The position numbers were made by a program, and so were the translations under genes. The notes beneath the pieces are model-generated. The model did not search any database and was not told where the DNA came from. It saw only the letters and a list, made by a program, of their open reading frames with translations. A stretch of DNA of 13,490 nt from Desulfurococcales archaeon (lineage in GTDB: Archaea; Thermoproteota; Thermoprotei_A; Sulfolobales; Desulfurococcaceae), in the NCBI GenBank assembly GCA_015522345.1, contig WAML01000247.1, positions 1 through 13,490 of the forward strand, read 5' to 3'. Shown here piece after piece: positions 6,854-12,869 of the stretch. How positions within the stretch are numbered: the stretch's first letter is position 1; each line of letters begins with the position of its first letter.

Positions 6854-7795
6854 ATAATCAATTACTCTCCTATACCCAATAATCTTCCACTGATCTCTAA
6901 ATACACTACGAATTTCATCAATTAATTCATCAATAGAGCTCCCAACTATATATAGGTAGAGTATTGTTCCTCTATGCCCTAGATAATTATATACGTCAAC
7001 GAATTCTATACTTTTGTGGGGTAGATTAGCTATAATTCTATCAGCTATACCTCTATCTAAGAAGTCAGGTATATTTCTTGAGTCAAGTTGTGTAACTATT
7101 ATTGTGCTCTTTATAGCTTTCTTATTCAATACGATGCTTTTGAGTAAACACTTAATAGCATATGGATTTATATCGTTGGCGTGAATTATAGCTTTCTTAT
7201 TAACAGCTATATGTAGTGTGAAGCCCCCAATACCACTGAATAAGTCTACTATAAACTCTCCATCTTCAATTTCCTGTGAAACTAGGTAGTGTTCTGTTGA
7301 AAGACGTGGATTATAGTATACTTTACCTAGCTCAATATACATTTTAATACCGTATTCTCTATGAATTACTTCTCTTACAGGCTCCCCCCATAGTAGCTCT
7401 AGAACACTTAATCTGTAATCTGTTTCAGTTCCTTTTTTCACATAAATACTCTTGATCTTTGGATAGAGTTTTCTAAGTATATCAACAAGTTTATCAACAC
7501 TATATTGCTTCAATACATTTTCTCTAACAATAGCTACTCCTCCTATATAGTCGTGGGCAGGTGGTTTCTCGGTATCACTTAATTTATTAGATAGGGGAGG
7601 ACTACATTCTATTATTTCAAAGGGAATACCTGTTTTTTCTAGAGCCTTCAATGCTTCTTCTCTACTAATTACTGGTATAACTACTTTATCGTTATTTCTA
7701 TACACTCTATACCTTCTATCAAATACTCTAGTACTAACTAAGATCCTCCTTACATACTCTCCATAATCTTTATCAACAGAAACACAGACGTTCAT
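6809..7795 (-). CDS. trm5: Trm5-family tRNA (guanine37-N1)-methyltransferase
   Basis: Trm5 enzymes methylate N1 of G37 next to the anticodon using SAM, preventing frameshifting. Some archaeal paralogs also act in wyosine synthesis. The 328-residue product has an N-terminal part (about 1-85) resembling the Trm5 D1 region, a central RNA-binding part with KLYPKIKSIYVKKG and LLWGEP, and a class I methyltransferase domain. That domain has the SAM motif VDLFSGIGGFTLHIA (from about 183; Asp184), NDINPYAIKCLLKSI and the family-specific N-L-P-H (257-260) followed by EFVD. The C terminus RVIDYSPYKYIYRIKL is typical. Which subtype (Trm5a, b or c) it is cannot be settled here. The start is ATG 7795, with GAGGT (minus strand, 7807-7811) 11 bases upstream and an AAATATATT TATA-like element at about 7840-7848. 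Its 3' end overlaps DUF371 tail to tail by 45 bp. Confidence 0.92.
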   Translation of the reverse strand: MNVCVSVDKDYGEYVRRILVSTRVFDRRYRVYRNNDKVVIPVISREEALKALEKTGIPFEIIECSPPLSNKLSDTEKPPAHDYIGGVAIVRENVLKQYSVDKLVDILRKLYPKIKSIYVKKGTETDYRLSVLELLWGEPVREVIHREYGIKMYIELGKVYYNPRLSTEHYLVSQEIEDGEFIVDLFSGIGGFTLHIAVNKKAIIHANDINPYAIKCLLKSIVLNKKAIKSTIIVTQLDSRNIPDFLDRGIADRIIANLPHKSIEFVDVYNYLGHRGTILYLYIVGSSIDELIDEIRSVFRDQWKIIGYRRVIDYSPYKYIYRIKLAKV

Positions 7796-7939
7796 AATAC
7801 TATGTTACCTCTAAAAACCAGATTCTCTCACGAGAGTTAATATATTTCCTACGAACATATCTCTATTAATGTAGTATATGGTTGTAGCTGTAGGAAGTAC
7901 GTAGTAGTCTATGAGAAACTCAGGTATAGTTGGTGAAGT

Positions 7940-8773
7940 ATGTCGAAGATTGCTTTAAAAAATGTTGCAATAGTCTACAAGCCTTCAAAATACTGTCTTG
8001 AGTTAATGAAGGAGTATACTAGTGCCTTTAAATCTAGTGGTATACGTGTAGACACTATATGGGTTGATGAATTAAGCCGTGGTGATATCGATGGATATGA
8101 TCTTGTTGTTGCAATGGGCGGTGATGGAACATTACTGAGGATATCATGGAGTTTAAGGGAAAGACTACCTCTAATACTGCCTATACCGTGTGGAAGGAGA
8201 ACTGTATTGTATGAGGAATTGGATAAAGTTAATCCCTATAATGTAGTAGCTAGAGTTATTGAAGGAAAATTCTTTATTGATAGAGTTGAGAGACTTAAGG
8301 CAAATATATTGGGTCAAGAATATTATGCATTGAATGAAGTAGCTCTGATAAGCCATGACTCTGGTAGAGCATTGCTTCTAGAAGTAGATATTACGACTCC
8401 ATTCAATAAGACAAAGTTCTTCTTAGAAAGTGATGGAATACTGATATCTACTTCAACGGGTTCATCGGCTTACGCTCTATCAGCCAAAGGACCTCTTATA
8501 GAGACAAGGCTTCATGCACTATTGATTGTCCCATTAAATCCTATAACACTGAACATGGCTCCTCTCGTTCTCCATCCATTCTCCCGTGTAAAAGTCTATT
8601 TAAGTGATTACACTAACGCCTATGTTGATGGAAAGTACGTGGGTCTATTACCTCCTCGTTCTACAGCATATTTCAGGTTATGTAATAACTTCTTAAGAAT
8701 AGTTAGACTTGGGGAGAAACGTGATTTGGTGAAGAGAGTTCTTGAGTCAAGGACAACGAAGTTCGCGGCTTAG
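7940..8773 (+). CDS. nadK: NAD(+) kinase (ATP- or polyphosphate-dependent), divergent crenarchaeal form
   Basis: NAD kinase phosphorylates NAD to NADP and is the only route to NADP. The 277-residue protein has the nucleotide motif GGDGT (60-64), the conserved Asn132-Glu133 (ALNEVAL) and the second signature SDGILISTSTGSSAYALSAK (164-183), with Asp165, Gly174 and Tyr178. Two deviations stand out. The usual N-x-G-x-x-G-F-L stretch after GGDGT is replaced by PCGRRTVLYEEL (83-94), and the usual T-P-T-G-S-T-A-Y reads T-S-T-G-S-S-A-Y. Both look like lineage variation rather than decay, since the frame is intact and motif spacing is kept. The start is ATG 7940 with GGTGA 3 bases upstream, a rather short spacing. 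The 3' end overlaps nob1 by 32 bp, so the two are cotranscribed. Confidence 0.9.
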   Translation: MSKIALKNVAIVYKPSKYCLELMKEYTSAFKSSGIRVDTIWVDELSRGDIDGYDLVVAMGGDGTLLRISWSLRERLPLILPIPCGRRTVLYEELDKVNPYNVVARVIEGKFFIDRVERLKANILGQEYYALNEVALISHDSGRALLLEVDITTPFNKTKFFLESDGILISTSTGSSAYALSAKGPLIETRLHALLIVPLNPITLNMAPLVLHPFSRVKVYLSDYTNAYVDGKYVGLLPPRSTAYFRLCNNFLRIVRLGEKRDLVKRVLESRTTKFAA

Positions 8774-9275
8774 AGAAAACATAGTATTGGTTTTAGATAC
8801 TTCGGCTTTTCTAGCAAAGTATCCATTACAGCAATACATCTACTCTCTCTACACAACACCTTCTGTACTAGATGAAGTTAGAGATAAAGAAAGTAAGTAT
8901 GCTATGGAGATAGCAGTAGCTATTGATAGAGTAAGAGTTGTTGAGCCACCGAATAAGTATAGGTCTTGGGCATACGAGAAAGCTAGAGAAATAGGTGAAC
9001 ACACTAGTCTTTCAAAAACAGACTTGGATGTACTAGCACTAGCAATGTATTTAACTAGTAGAGGGTATCACGTCATAGTATTTACCGATGACTATGCTCT
9101 ACAGAATACACTATATAATCTAAATATATCATTTAAGCCGTTGAGAACTATGGGTATTAGAGTGAAACATAAATATATTGTTGTATGTCCTGTATGCGGA
9201 TATATTGCTTCTAACTCTGGAGAAAAAGTATGTCCTTTATGCGGTTCTCCTTTAGTTAAGAAGAAACTTTCTTAA
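8742..9275 (+). CDS. nob1: Nob1-like endoribonuclease (PIN domain plus zinc ribbon)
   Basis: Nob1 makes the final cut that forms the mature 3' end of small-subunit rRNA. The 177-residue protein begins with a PIN domain whose acidic metal-binding residues are visible: Asp19 (VLDTSAF), Glu45 (LDEVRDKE), Asp94 and/or Asp96 (KTDLDVLALA) and Asp116/Asp117 (FTDDYALQN). It ends with a zinc ribbon made of CPVCG (C149, C152) and CPLCG (C164, C167). This two-domain order and length match archaeal Nob1. The start is TTG 8742, inside the end of the NAD kinase gene; a later in-frame TTG (8787) would cut into the first PIN strand and is unlikely. There is no strong ribosome binding site, so translation is probably coupled to the upstream gene. 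The 3' end overlaps the convergent NSUN gene by 20 bp. Confidence 0.93.
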   Translation: MSQGQRSSRLRENIVLVLDTSAFLAKYPLQQYIYSLYTTPSVLDEVRDKESKYAMEIAVAIDRVRVVEPPNKYRSWAYEKAREIGEHTSLSKTDLDVLALAMYLTSRGYHVIVFTDDYALQNTLYNLNISFKPLRTMGIRVKHKYIVVCPVCGYIASNSGEKVCPLCGSPLVKKKLS

Positions 9276-10428
9276 AGACAGCTATATAGTATCCATTCAT
9301 ATCATTACTTAATGGATGGTATCTATAGGCAACTACATCGTTATAGTATACTTTGTCTGCATAGGGGAGTCTACCTAAATCTATTGACTTAAAACCATGG
9401 TCTACAATAATACTTGAGACTAGCTCGTTTTCTTCAAAAGTCAGAGTACATGTAGAGTATACAAGTAATCCATTTTCTTTAAGAATTGACGCTACTGGTT
9501 TAATGAATTGTTTTTGATATTCAAAACTATTTCTTAGATCGGCTAGTGTTTTGTCTATATAGATCTTTGGTCTTACACCTAGTCCTGTACAAGGGGGGTC
9601 TATTAATGCTTTATCTACTCTTAATGTAGCTAGATCTCTATCTAAGTATCTAGCATCCATGGGTATTGCCAGTACATTATTTGGTAGTTTTAGTCTACGT
9701 ATATTATCTATGATTTTCTCTATCTTACCTATAGAACGATCTATTGATACAATCTTTGTTCTTCCACGAGATAACTGGATTAGATGGGTTGTTTTTCCTC
9801 CTGGTGATGCACAGCAATCGAGTATAGTTTCACTTGGCTTTGGATCTAATACGTGTGATACAATTATTGCTGGTAGACTCTGTGGATAGAAGTACCCCTT
9901 CTTGTATTCTTCCATCTCTCTTATAGGAGGGAGTTTGTATAGACTAATTATGTTTTTTGCAACAATTCCTTTCTTCATATACTTTAGCTTTGAAGAATCA
10001 ACTAATGCTTTGGCAAGAGCTACTATTCTTCCATTGGGAGCAACAATATTGATTTCTTCTCCTTTACTAAATTCGTCAAAACCTATTACACCTGGTCTAT
10101 AGACTGGGGCACCAAGCATTATACTTTCAGCAGCATTTTTATCAACAACCACTTTCTTTTCTACAATAGGTACTTTATAAGGTCCTTTAACAAGGATATA
10201 GATTGCATCATCTATATAGGGGTCTTCTAAAAAACTATACCCACTATATTTCTCTCTAAGTAAATCCAGTAGTTCTCCACGAGATATAAGTAGAGTATTA
10301 ACTCTCAAATAGTGGCGACAACTAGGCTTAGACAATGAATCTATTAAAGCCTTTGTAACACTACCGTATACTCTTGCAAGACTTAAAGAAATTCCTTTAT
10401 CTATTGTTATATAGGAGTTGTTAGACAT
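9256..10428 (-). CDS. NOP2/Sun-family RNA m5C methyltransferase with PUA domain (NSUN6-like)
   Basis: This enzyme methylates C5 of cytosine in RNA. PUA-containing archaeal members related to human NSUN6 modify tRNA position 72, so that target is plausible but unproven. The 390-residue protein has an N-terminal RNA-binding part (about 1-90), a PUA domain inserted at about 93-167 (VVVDKNAAESIMLGAPVYRP and GRIVALAKALVDS) and a C-terminal Rossmann methyltransferase. Key motifs are SAM-binding DCCASPGGKTTH (204-215), DPPCTGLG with Cys280 and YSTCTLTFEENE with Cys327; the two cysteines are the release and nucleophile residues of the family. The start is ATG 10428. A TATA-like ATATATAG (minus strand, about 10460-10467) lies roughly 35 bases upstream. 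No defect is visible. It converges on nob1 with a 20-bp overlap. Confidence 0.93.
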   Translation of the reverse strand: MSNNSYITIDKGISLSLARVYGSVTKALIDSLSKPSCRHYLRVNTLLISRGELLDLLREKYSGYSFLEDPYIDDAIYILVKGPYKVPIVEKKVVVDKNAAESIMLGAPVYRPGVIGFDEFSKGEEINIVAPNGRIVALAKALVDSSKLKYMKKGIVAKNIISLYKLPPIREMEEYKKGYFYPQSLPAIIVSHVLDPKPSETILDCCASPGGKTTHLIQLSRGRTKIVSIDRSIGKIEKIIDNIRRLKLPNNVLAIPMDARYLDRDLATLRVDKALIDPPCTGLGVRPKIYIDKTLADLRNSFEYQKQFIKPVASILKENGLLVYSTCTLTFEENELVSSIIVDHGFKSIDLGRLPYADKVYYNDVVAYRYHPLSNDMNGYYIAVFKKVSS

Positions 10429-10587
10429 AGATATTACATACCCTAGGGCTACTTCACTACTATATATTGTTATAGAAGCTATTGAGTATCTATATAATAT
10501 TGTCTATTTACTGAACAAGATCTTTGGGTAAATGTATAACGTGTGTTTTCTAAAATAATTTATTTCTACAAAAAATAATCTAGAGCA

Positions 10588-10719
10588 ATGTATTTATTGG
10601 ATGACTCTATAGACTCTAGTCTATCGATAATGTTTATTGTTCTAGGGATAGTTGTTGGTACAAGCTATCTCTTTGTTTTTCACAAGACCTTTGCCACTTC
10701 TCGGTATATCTCTTGGTAG
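10588..10719 (+). CDS. Possible 43-residue single-helix membrane protein
   Basis: Not a recognised gene. ATG 10588 opens 43 codons to TAG 10717-10719. After an acidic and serine-rich start (MYLLDDSIDSSLS) comes a strongly hydrophobic run, IMFIVLGIVVGTSYLFVF, long enough for one membrane helix, then a basic tail with HKTFATSRY. That charge pattern is credible for a small membrane protein. The ribosome binding site is weak (TAGAG just upstream), and short hydrophobic frames arise easily in AT-rich DNA. It may equally be a fragment of a decayed membrane protein, since a second hydrophobic frame lies nearby on the other strand. Confidence 0.25.
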   Translation: MYLLDDSIDSSLSIMFIVLGIVVGTSYLFVFHKTFATSRYISW

Positions 10720-10800
10720 CTACTAGCTTATAGTGCTTTTGATACTTACTACTAGAAGGATTACGTGTATTGTTGGATAATAGTTATGTAATATACTTGG

Positions 10801-10974
10801 CTAACTAGCTCCAACTACTATCCCTGTATAAGCCGGTATGAAAGACAATGACCATACCCATGCAGCCCCACTATTCCCAGCATCATTCCCAATGAACACA
10901 ATAGTATTTCCATTAGCACTTAAAATAGGTAGAAGAAAATAAACTATATAAAAACACTCTAGGAGAAAAAGAAT
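10801..10974 (-). pseudogene. Start-less hydrophobic frame, possible remnant of a membrane protein
   Basis: On the minus strand 57 codons are open from 10974 to TAG at 10803-10801. The translation includes FYIVYFLLPILSANGN, FIGNDAGNSGAAWVWSLSF and IPAYTGIVVGAS. It reads like the end of a multi-helix membrane protein with glycine- and asparagine-rich turns. No ATG or good start is present; the only in-frame alternative is GTG at 10899-10897, leaving 32 codons. An in-frame TAA precedes the open stretch. I do not recognise the family. It could be the 3' end of a truncated gene or chance. Confidence 0.25.
10944..10953 (+). promoter_or_regulatory. Candidate TATA box for tRNA-Arg
   Basis: TATATAAAAA is the best TATA-like element before the tRNA. 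Transcription would start near 10975, giving a leader of about 30 bases to be removed by RNase P. A weaker element, TTTACTA at about 10974-10980, would give a leader of only about six bases. Confidence 0.4.
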
Positions 10975-11007
10975 TTACTAGGAAAAGAAAAACCAGATAC
11001 ACTGAGA

Positions 11008-11082
11008 GGGCCCGTGGCCTAGCCAGGATAGGGCGCCGGCCTCCTAAGCCGGTAGTCCGGGGTTCAAATCCCCGCGGGCCCG
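11008..11082 (+). tRNA. tRNA-Arg (anticodon CCT)
   Basis: The 75-base sequence folds as a full cloverleaf. The acceptor stem is GGGCCCG with CGGGCCC and discriminator G at 11082. The D stem is GCCT with GGGC. The anticodon stem is CCGGC with GCCGG around the loop CTCCTAA. The variable loop is TAGTC, and the T stem is CGGGG with CCCCG around TTCAAAT. The anticodon CCT (11043-11045) reads AGG, hence arginine; A37 fits the t6A expected for codons starting with A. There is no intron and no encoded CCA. It marks the border between the core gene block and the decayed region downstream. tRNA genes are frequent integration sites in archaea, but I found no second copy of its 3' end in the window. Confidence 0.96.
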
Positions 11083-11544
11083 CATCCTAAATATCCCATA
11101 CCTAGTTCTCCATTAGTCCAATAAGTTTTTATACCCCTAGATTTGCCTCACACTCCCACATACCTTGAGACACTGTATTCTAGACTCTAATCAAGTGGAA
11201 GAGATCTCGTTGTATCTACGCAAAAAGCGTGGGTATAACGTTCTCAATAACACATCCAGTCTTTTTCTTATTGTCGATATAGTTCATGAACTGTGTATTA
11301 GAACAATTAGATAAAAGTGAAAGACATGGAGTACTACTAGACTAGGCAAAAAGTACTTCGTTGGGACTTGAATTGGGAAGGATGTTCTGAGGGAGGTCTT
11401 CGAACTCTATGTGAGGAGACATAGGGTCAATCTAATGGACTGTAGAAGCCATTCCTCGGTTACCAGACTTGAGGAGACTAAGTAGCTGCGTCACGTATCG
11501 CTGGATGTGAAGTACGCAACTCTCTCTCGGTAACTTCGACTCTA
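11083..11544. other. 462-bp stretch without an intact gene
   Basis: This stretch holds no credible intact gene. A T-run after the tRNA (11126-11130) may end its transcript. A perfect 12-base palindrome, AGTTCATGAACT, lies at 11281-11292. From about 11381 to 11482 one frame reads DVLREVFELYVRRHRVNLMD and on to a TAG, protein-like in composition but without a start and with stops on both sides. It is possibly an upstream piece of the broken gene represented at 11545-11886. No transposase signature is recognisable. Confidence 0.5.
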
Positions 11545-11886
11545 GTGGAGAGTGTCTTTAGATGGATTAACGAGGAGCTTAAGCCCTACGATATTGGAGT
11601 TCACAAGGTTGCTCCTACCTGTGAGCAAGTAATTAAGTACAAGCTACCGCCTATAATTCCCGAGAAGAATAGCCCTAGAACCCCTAAGTTCGTTAAGAAG
11701 TTTGGTGAAGTAGCTGACGAGCTAGATGTTCTCCACCTGGTTATTCTGAGGGATATCATTAAGAGGTCTATCCTCGAGTATATGGATGTTTATAGGTGCC
11801 TTGAGGTAGAGGTTGCTAAAGGTATTAAGCTTGAGGCTTATAGGGTAGTTTATGGAGTTTTAAGGAGTATTAGGGAGGAAGCTTAA
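11545..11886 (+). pseudogene. Remnant resembling the C-terminal part of a Topo VI A/Toprim-like protein
   Basis: The 113-codon frame from GTG 11545 carries a block I associate with topoisomerase VI subunit A/Toprim-like proteins of archaeal mobile elements: a Thr-x-x-Gln-Val-x-x-Tyr-x-Leu-Pro-Pro segment (TCEQVIKYKLPP, 25-36), then PRTPKFVKKFGE and DELDVLHLVILRDIIKRSI. In intact relatives the block is typically DPR...FV..YGE...ELDALPP..LR, so several conserved positions are altered (SPR, DVLH). The upstream two thirds, including any Toprim acidic residues, are missing. The frame is open upstream only to a TAA near 11479. GTG 11545 has no clear ribosome binding site. Helical continuation HQLLEALKKSEDL at 11903-12040 is in another frame. 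I infer a truncated, decaying gene; the family assignment is from memory of the pattern and needs a search. Confidence 0.45.
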
Positions 11887-11902
11887 GGCATCATTATCCT
11901 AG

Positions 11903-12040
11903 CATATCCTCTGTGAAGTAAACACGGCTCTCCCAAAGGTCTACCATCAGCTTCTGGAGGCCTTAAAGAAGAGTGAGGACTTAAAGCTAGAGCAACTATA
12001 TAACTGTAAAAAGGCCCTGGATATATTCCGTGAGAAGTAA
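11903..12040 (+). pseudogene. Start-less helical frame, fragment of an unknown gene
   Basis: Between TAG 11900-11902 and TAA 12038-12040, 45 codons are open with no usable start. The translation is lysine- and glutamate-rich and helical: ALPKVYHQLLEALKKSED, then LEQLYNCKKALDIFREK. It could be the displaced C terminus of the gene represented at 11545-11886, separated by a frameshift, or a piece of another gene. It overlaps the GTG start of the next gene by 11 bases. Confidence 0.3.
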
Positions 12041-12050
12041 AGATGGCTCT
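11904..12050 (+). repeat. Imperfect 28-bp direct repeat, 119 bp apart
   Basis: Copies at 11904-11931 and 12023-12050 match at 22 of 28 positions without gaps. The shared core is AGTAAA followed two or three bases later by GGCTCT. The second copy spans the start region of the sulfatase-like gene. The offset is not a multiple of three, so it is not simply a repeated peptide. Confidence 0.45.
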
Positions 12051-12869
12051 GTAATGCAGCAAAAATATTTCATATATAAGTTTCTAAACTCTAGTAAGAG
12101 ACTTCTCATAGTTCTAAATGCTTGTAGATATGATGCATTACTGGATAACATCCAGATTCTTTATCCATTAAAGGTTAGGGTAACTAAGGTGTTGAGCTCA
12201 GGTAGCTGCACTAAGGACTGGCTTCTAAATACATTCACAAAGCCTATAGATGCAGTTTATGTCTCAGCTAACCCTCTAGCCTACCACATATTGAGGAAAG
12301 GTGGATGGAAAGGAAGAACGTTTCTTAATCCATTCAAGAGAGTTGTTGATGTATCCGTTAGGTTTTGGGATGAAAAACTGGGTACAGTGAAAGCTGAATA
12401 TGTTAACTTGATGGCTATTAGATACTTGCTTAAAGGTGAAAACGTGATAGTACACTACATACAGCCTCATCCACCATTTGTTGCAAGAACCTGGCTTAAA
12501 GATATTGGTACGAGTTTAAAAGAGCTTGTTAAAACCCCTATCTACAAATTAGCTTCTGTAAACAAAGTTGCTAGGAGAGAGTTTAGAAGAGCATACATTG
12601 AGAACCTAAGGTATGTTCTTAGAAACGCAAAGAAGCTCATTCAAGCAGCATTAAGGCTTGGCTATAGAGTCGTTATTACATCAGACCACTCAGAGCTTCC
12701 AGGAACTTACGCTCCTCTAAAAATTTTTATGCTATTATTCAGGGAGAACCTACTCATTTTCCTGAAGAACTGGCTTCCCTATGCTATAGGCTATTACCAT
12801 GTTGTAGGTCATCCCTGTGGCTGGAAGGGTTGGGAGCTATATAAGGTTCCTTGGGTGGAAGTGTGGTAA
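12030..12869 (+). CDS. Alkaline-phosphatase-superfamily (sulfatase-like) hydrolase
   Basis: The 279-residue protein resembles archaeal proteins annotated as sulfatases that occur in surface-glycan loci. Likely metal and active-site residues are in the expected order: Asp35 in NACRYDALLDN, the SGSCT segment (57-61) where the nucleophile is expected, HYIQPHPPF (142-150), the metal pair Asp219-His220 in ITSDHSELPG, and His261 in VVGHPCGW. The formylglycine signature C-x-P-x-R of true sulfatases is absent, so phospho-transfer or phosphodiester chemistry is as likely as sulfate removal. I see no signal peptide and no clear membrane helix. The substrate is unknown. GTG 12030 and ATG 12054 are both possible starts, and neither has a good ribosome binding site. 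The stop overlaps the methyltransferase remnant, and a glycosyltransferase follows, suggesting a role in glycan decoration. Confidence 0.72.
   Translation: MRSKDGSVMQQKYFIYKFLNSSKRLLIVLNACRYDALLDNIQILYPLKVRVTKVLSSGSCTKDWLLNTFTKPIDAVYVSANPLAYHILRKGGWKGRTFLNPFKRVVDVSVRFWDEKLGTVKAEYVNLMAIRYLLKGENVIVHYIQPHPPFVARTWLKDIGTSLKELVKTPIYKLASVNKVARREFRRAYIENLRYVLRNAKKLIQAALRLGYRVVITSDHSELPGTYAPLKIFMLLFRENLLIFLKNWLPYAIGYYHVVGHPCGWKGWELYKVPWVEVW

Larger units (their letters stand above)
10429..11007. other. 579-bp stretch without a confident gene
   Basis: The AT-rich spacer between the NSUN gene and tRNA-Arg holds three things. Close to 10429-10500 is the probable promoter of the minus-strand NSUN gene. 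At 10588-10719 there is a short plus-strand frame with one predicted membrane helix. At 10801-10974 there is a start-less hydrophobic open frame on the minus strand. The last 70 bases are A-rich and carry the likely tRNA promoter. I see no terminator hairpin, IS or RNA gene. Confidence 0.6.

Noticed and set aside
7825..7836. Small hairpin CTCTC-AC-GAGAG between trm5 and NAD kinase
   Set aside because: The two-base loop is too small for a stable hairpin as written, there is no T-run at a gene end, and it lies between divergent genes, so it is not a terminator.
8171..8356. Minus-strand frame of 61 codons inside NAD kinase
   Set aside because: It is rich in Ile, Tyr, Ser and Asn as expected from AT-rich antisense reading. 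The plus-strand gene has catalytic motifs across the same bases.
9659..10102. Two plus-strand frames opposite the NSUN methyltransferase gene
   Set aside because: They are antisense to conserved SAM and PUA motifs, with no ribosome binding site.
11008..11082. Duplicate of the tRNA 3' end downstream as an attachment site
   Set aside because: I looked for a second copy of the T arm and acceptor segment in 11083-13490 and found none. Any partner site would lie outside the window.
12276..12470. Minus-strand frame inside the sulfatase-like gene
   Set aside because: It is an antisense shadow; the plus-strand frame carries ordered metal-binding motifs.
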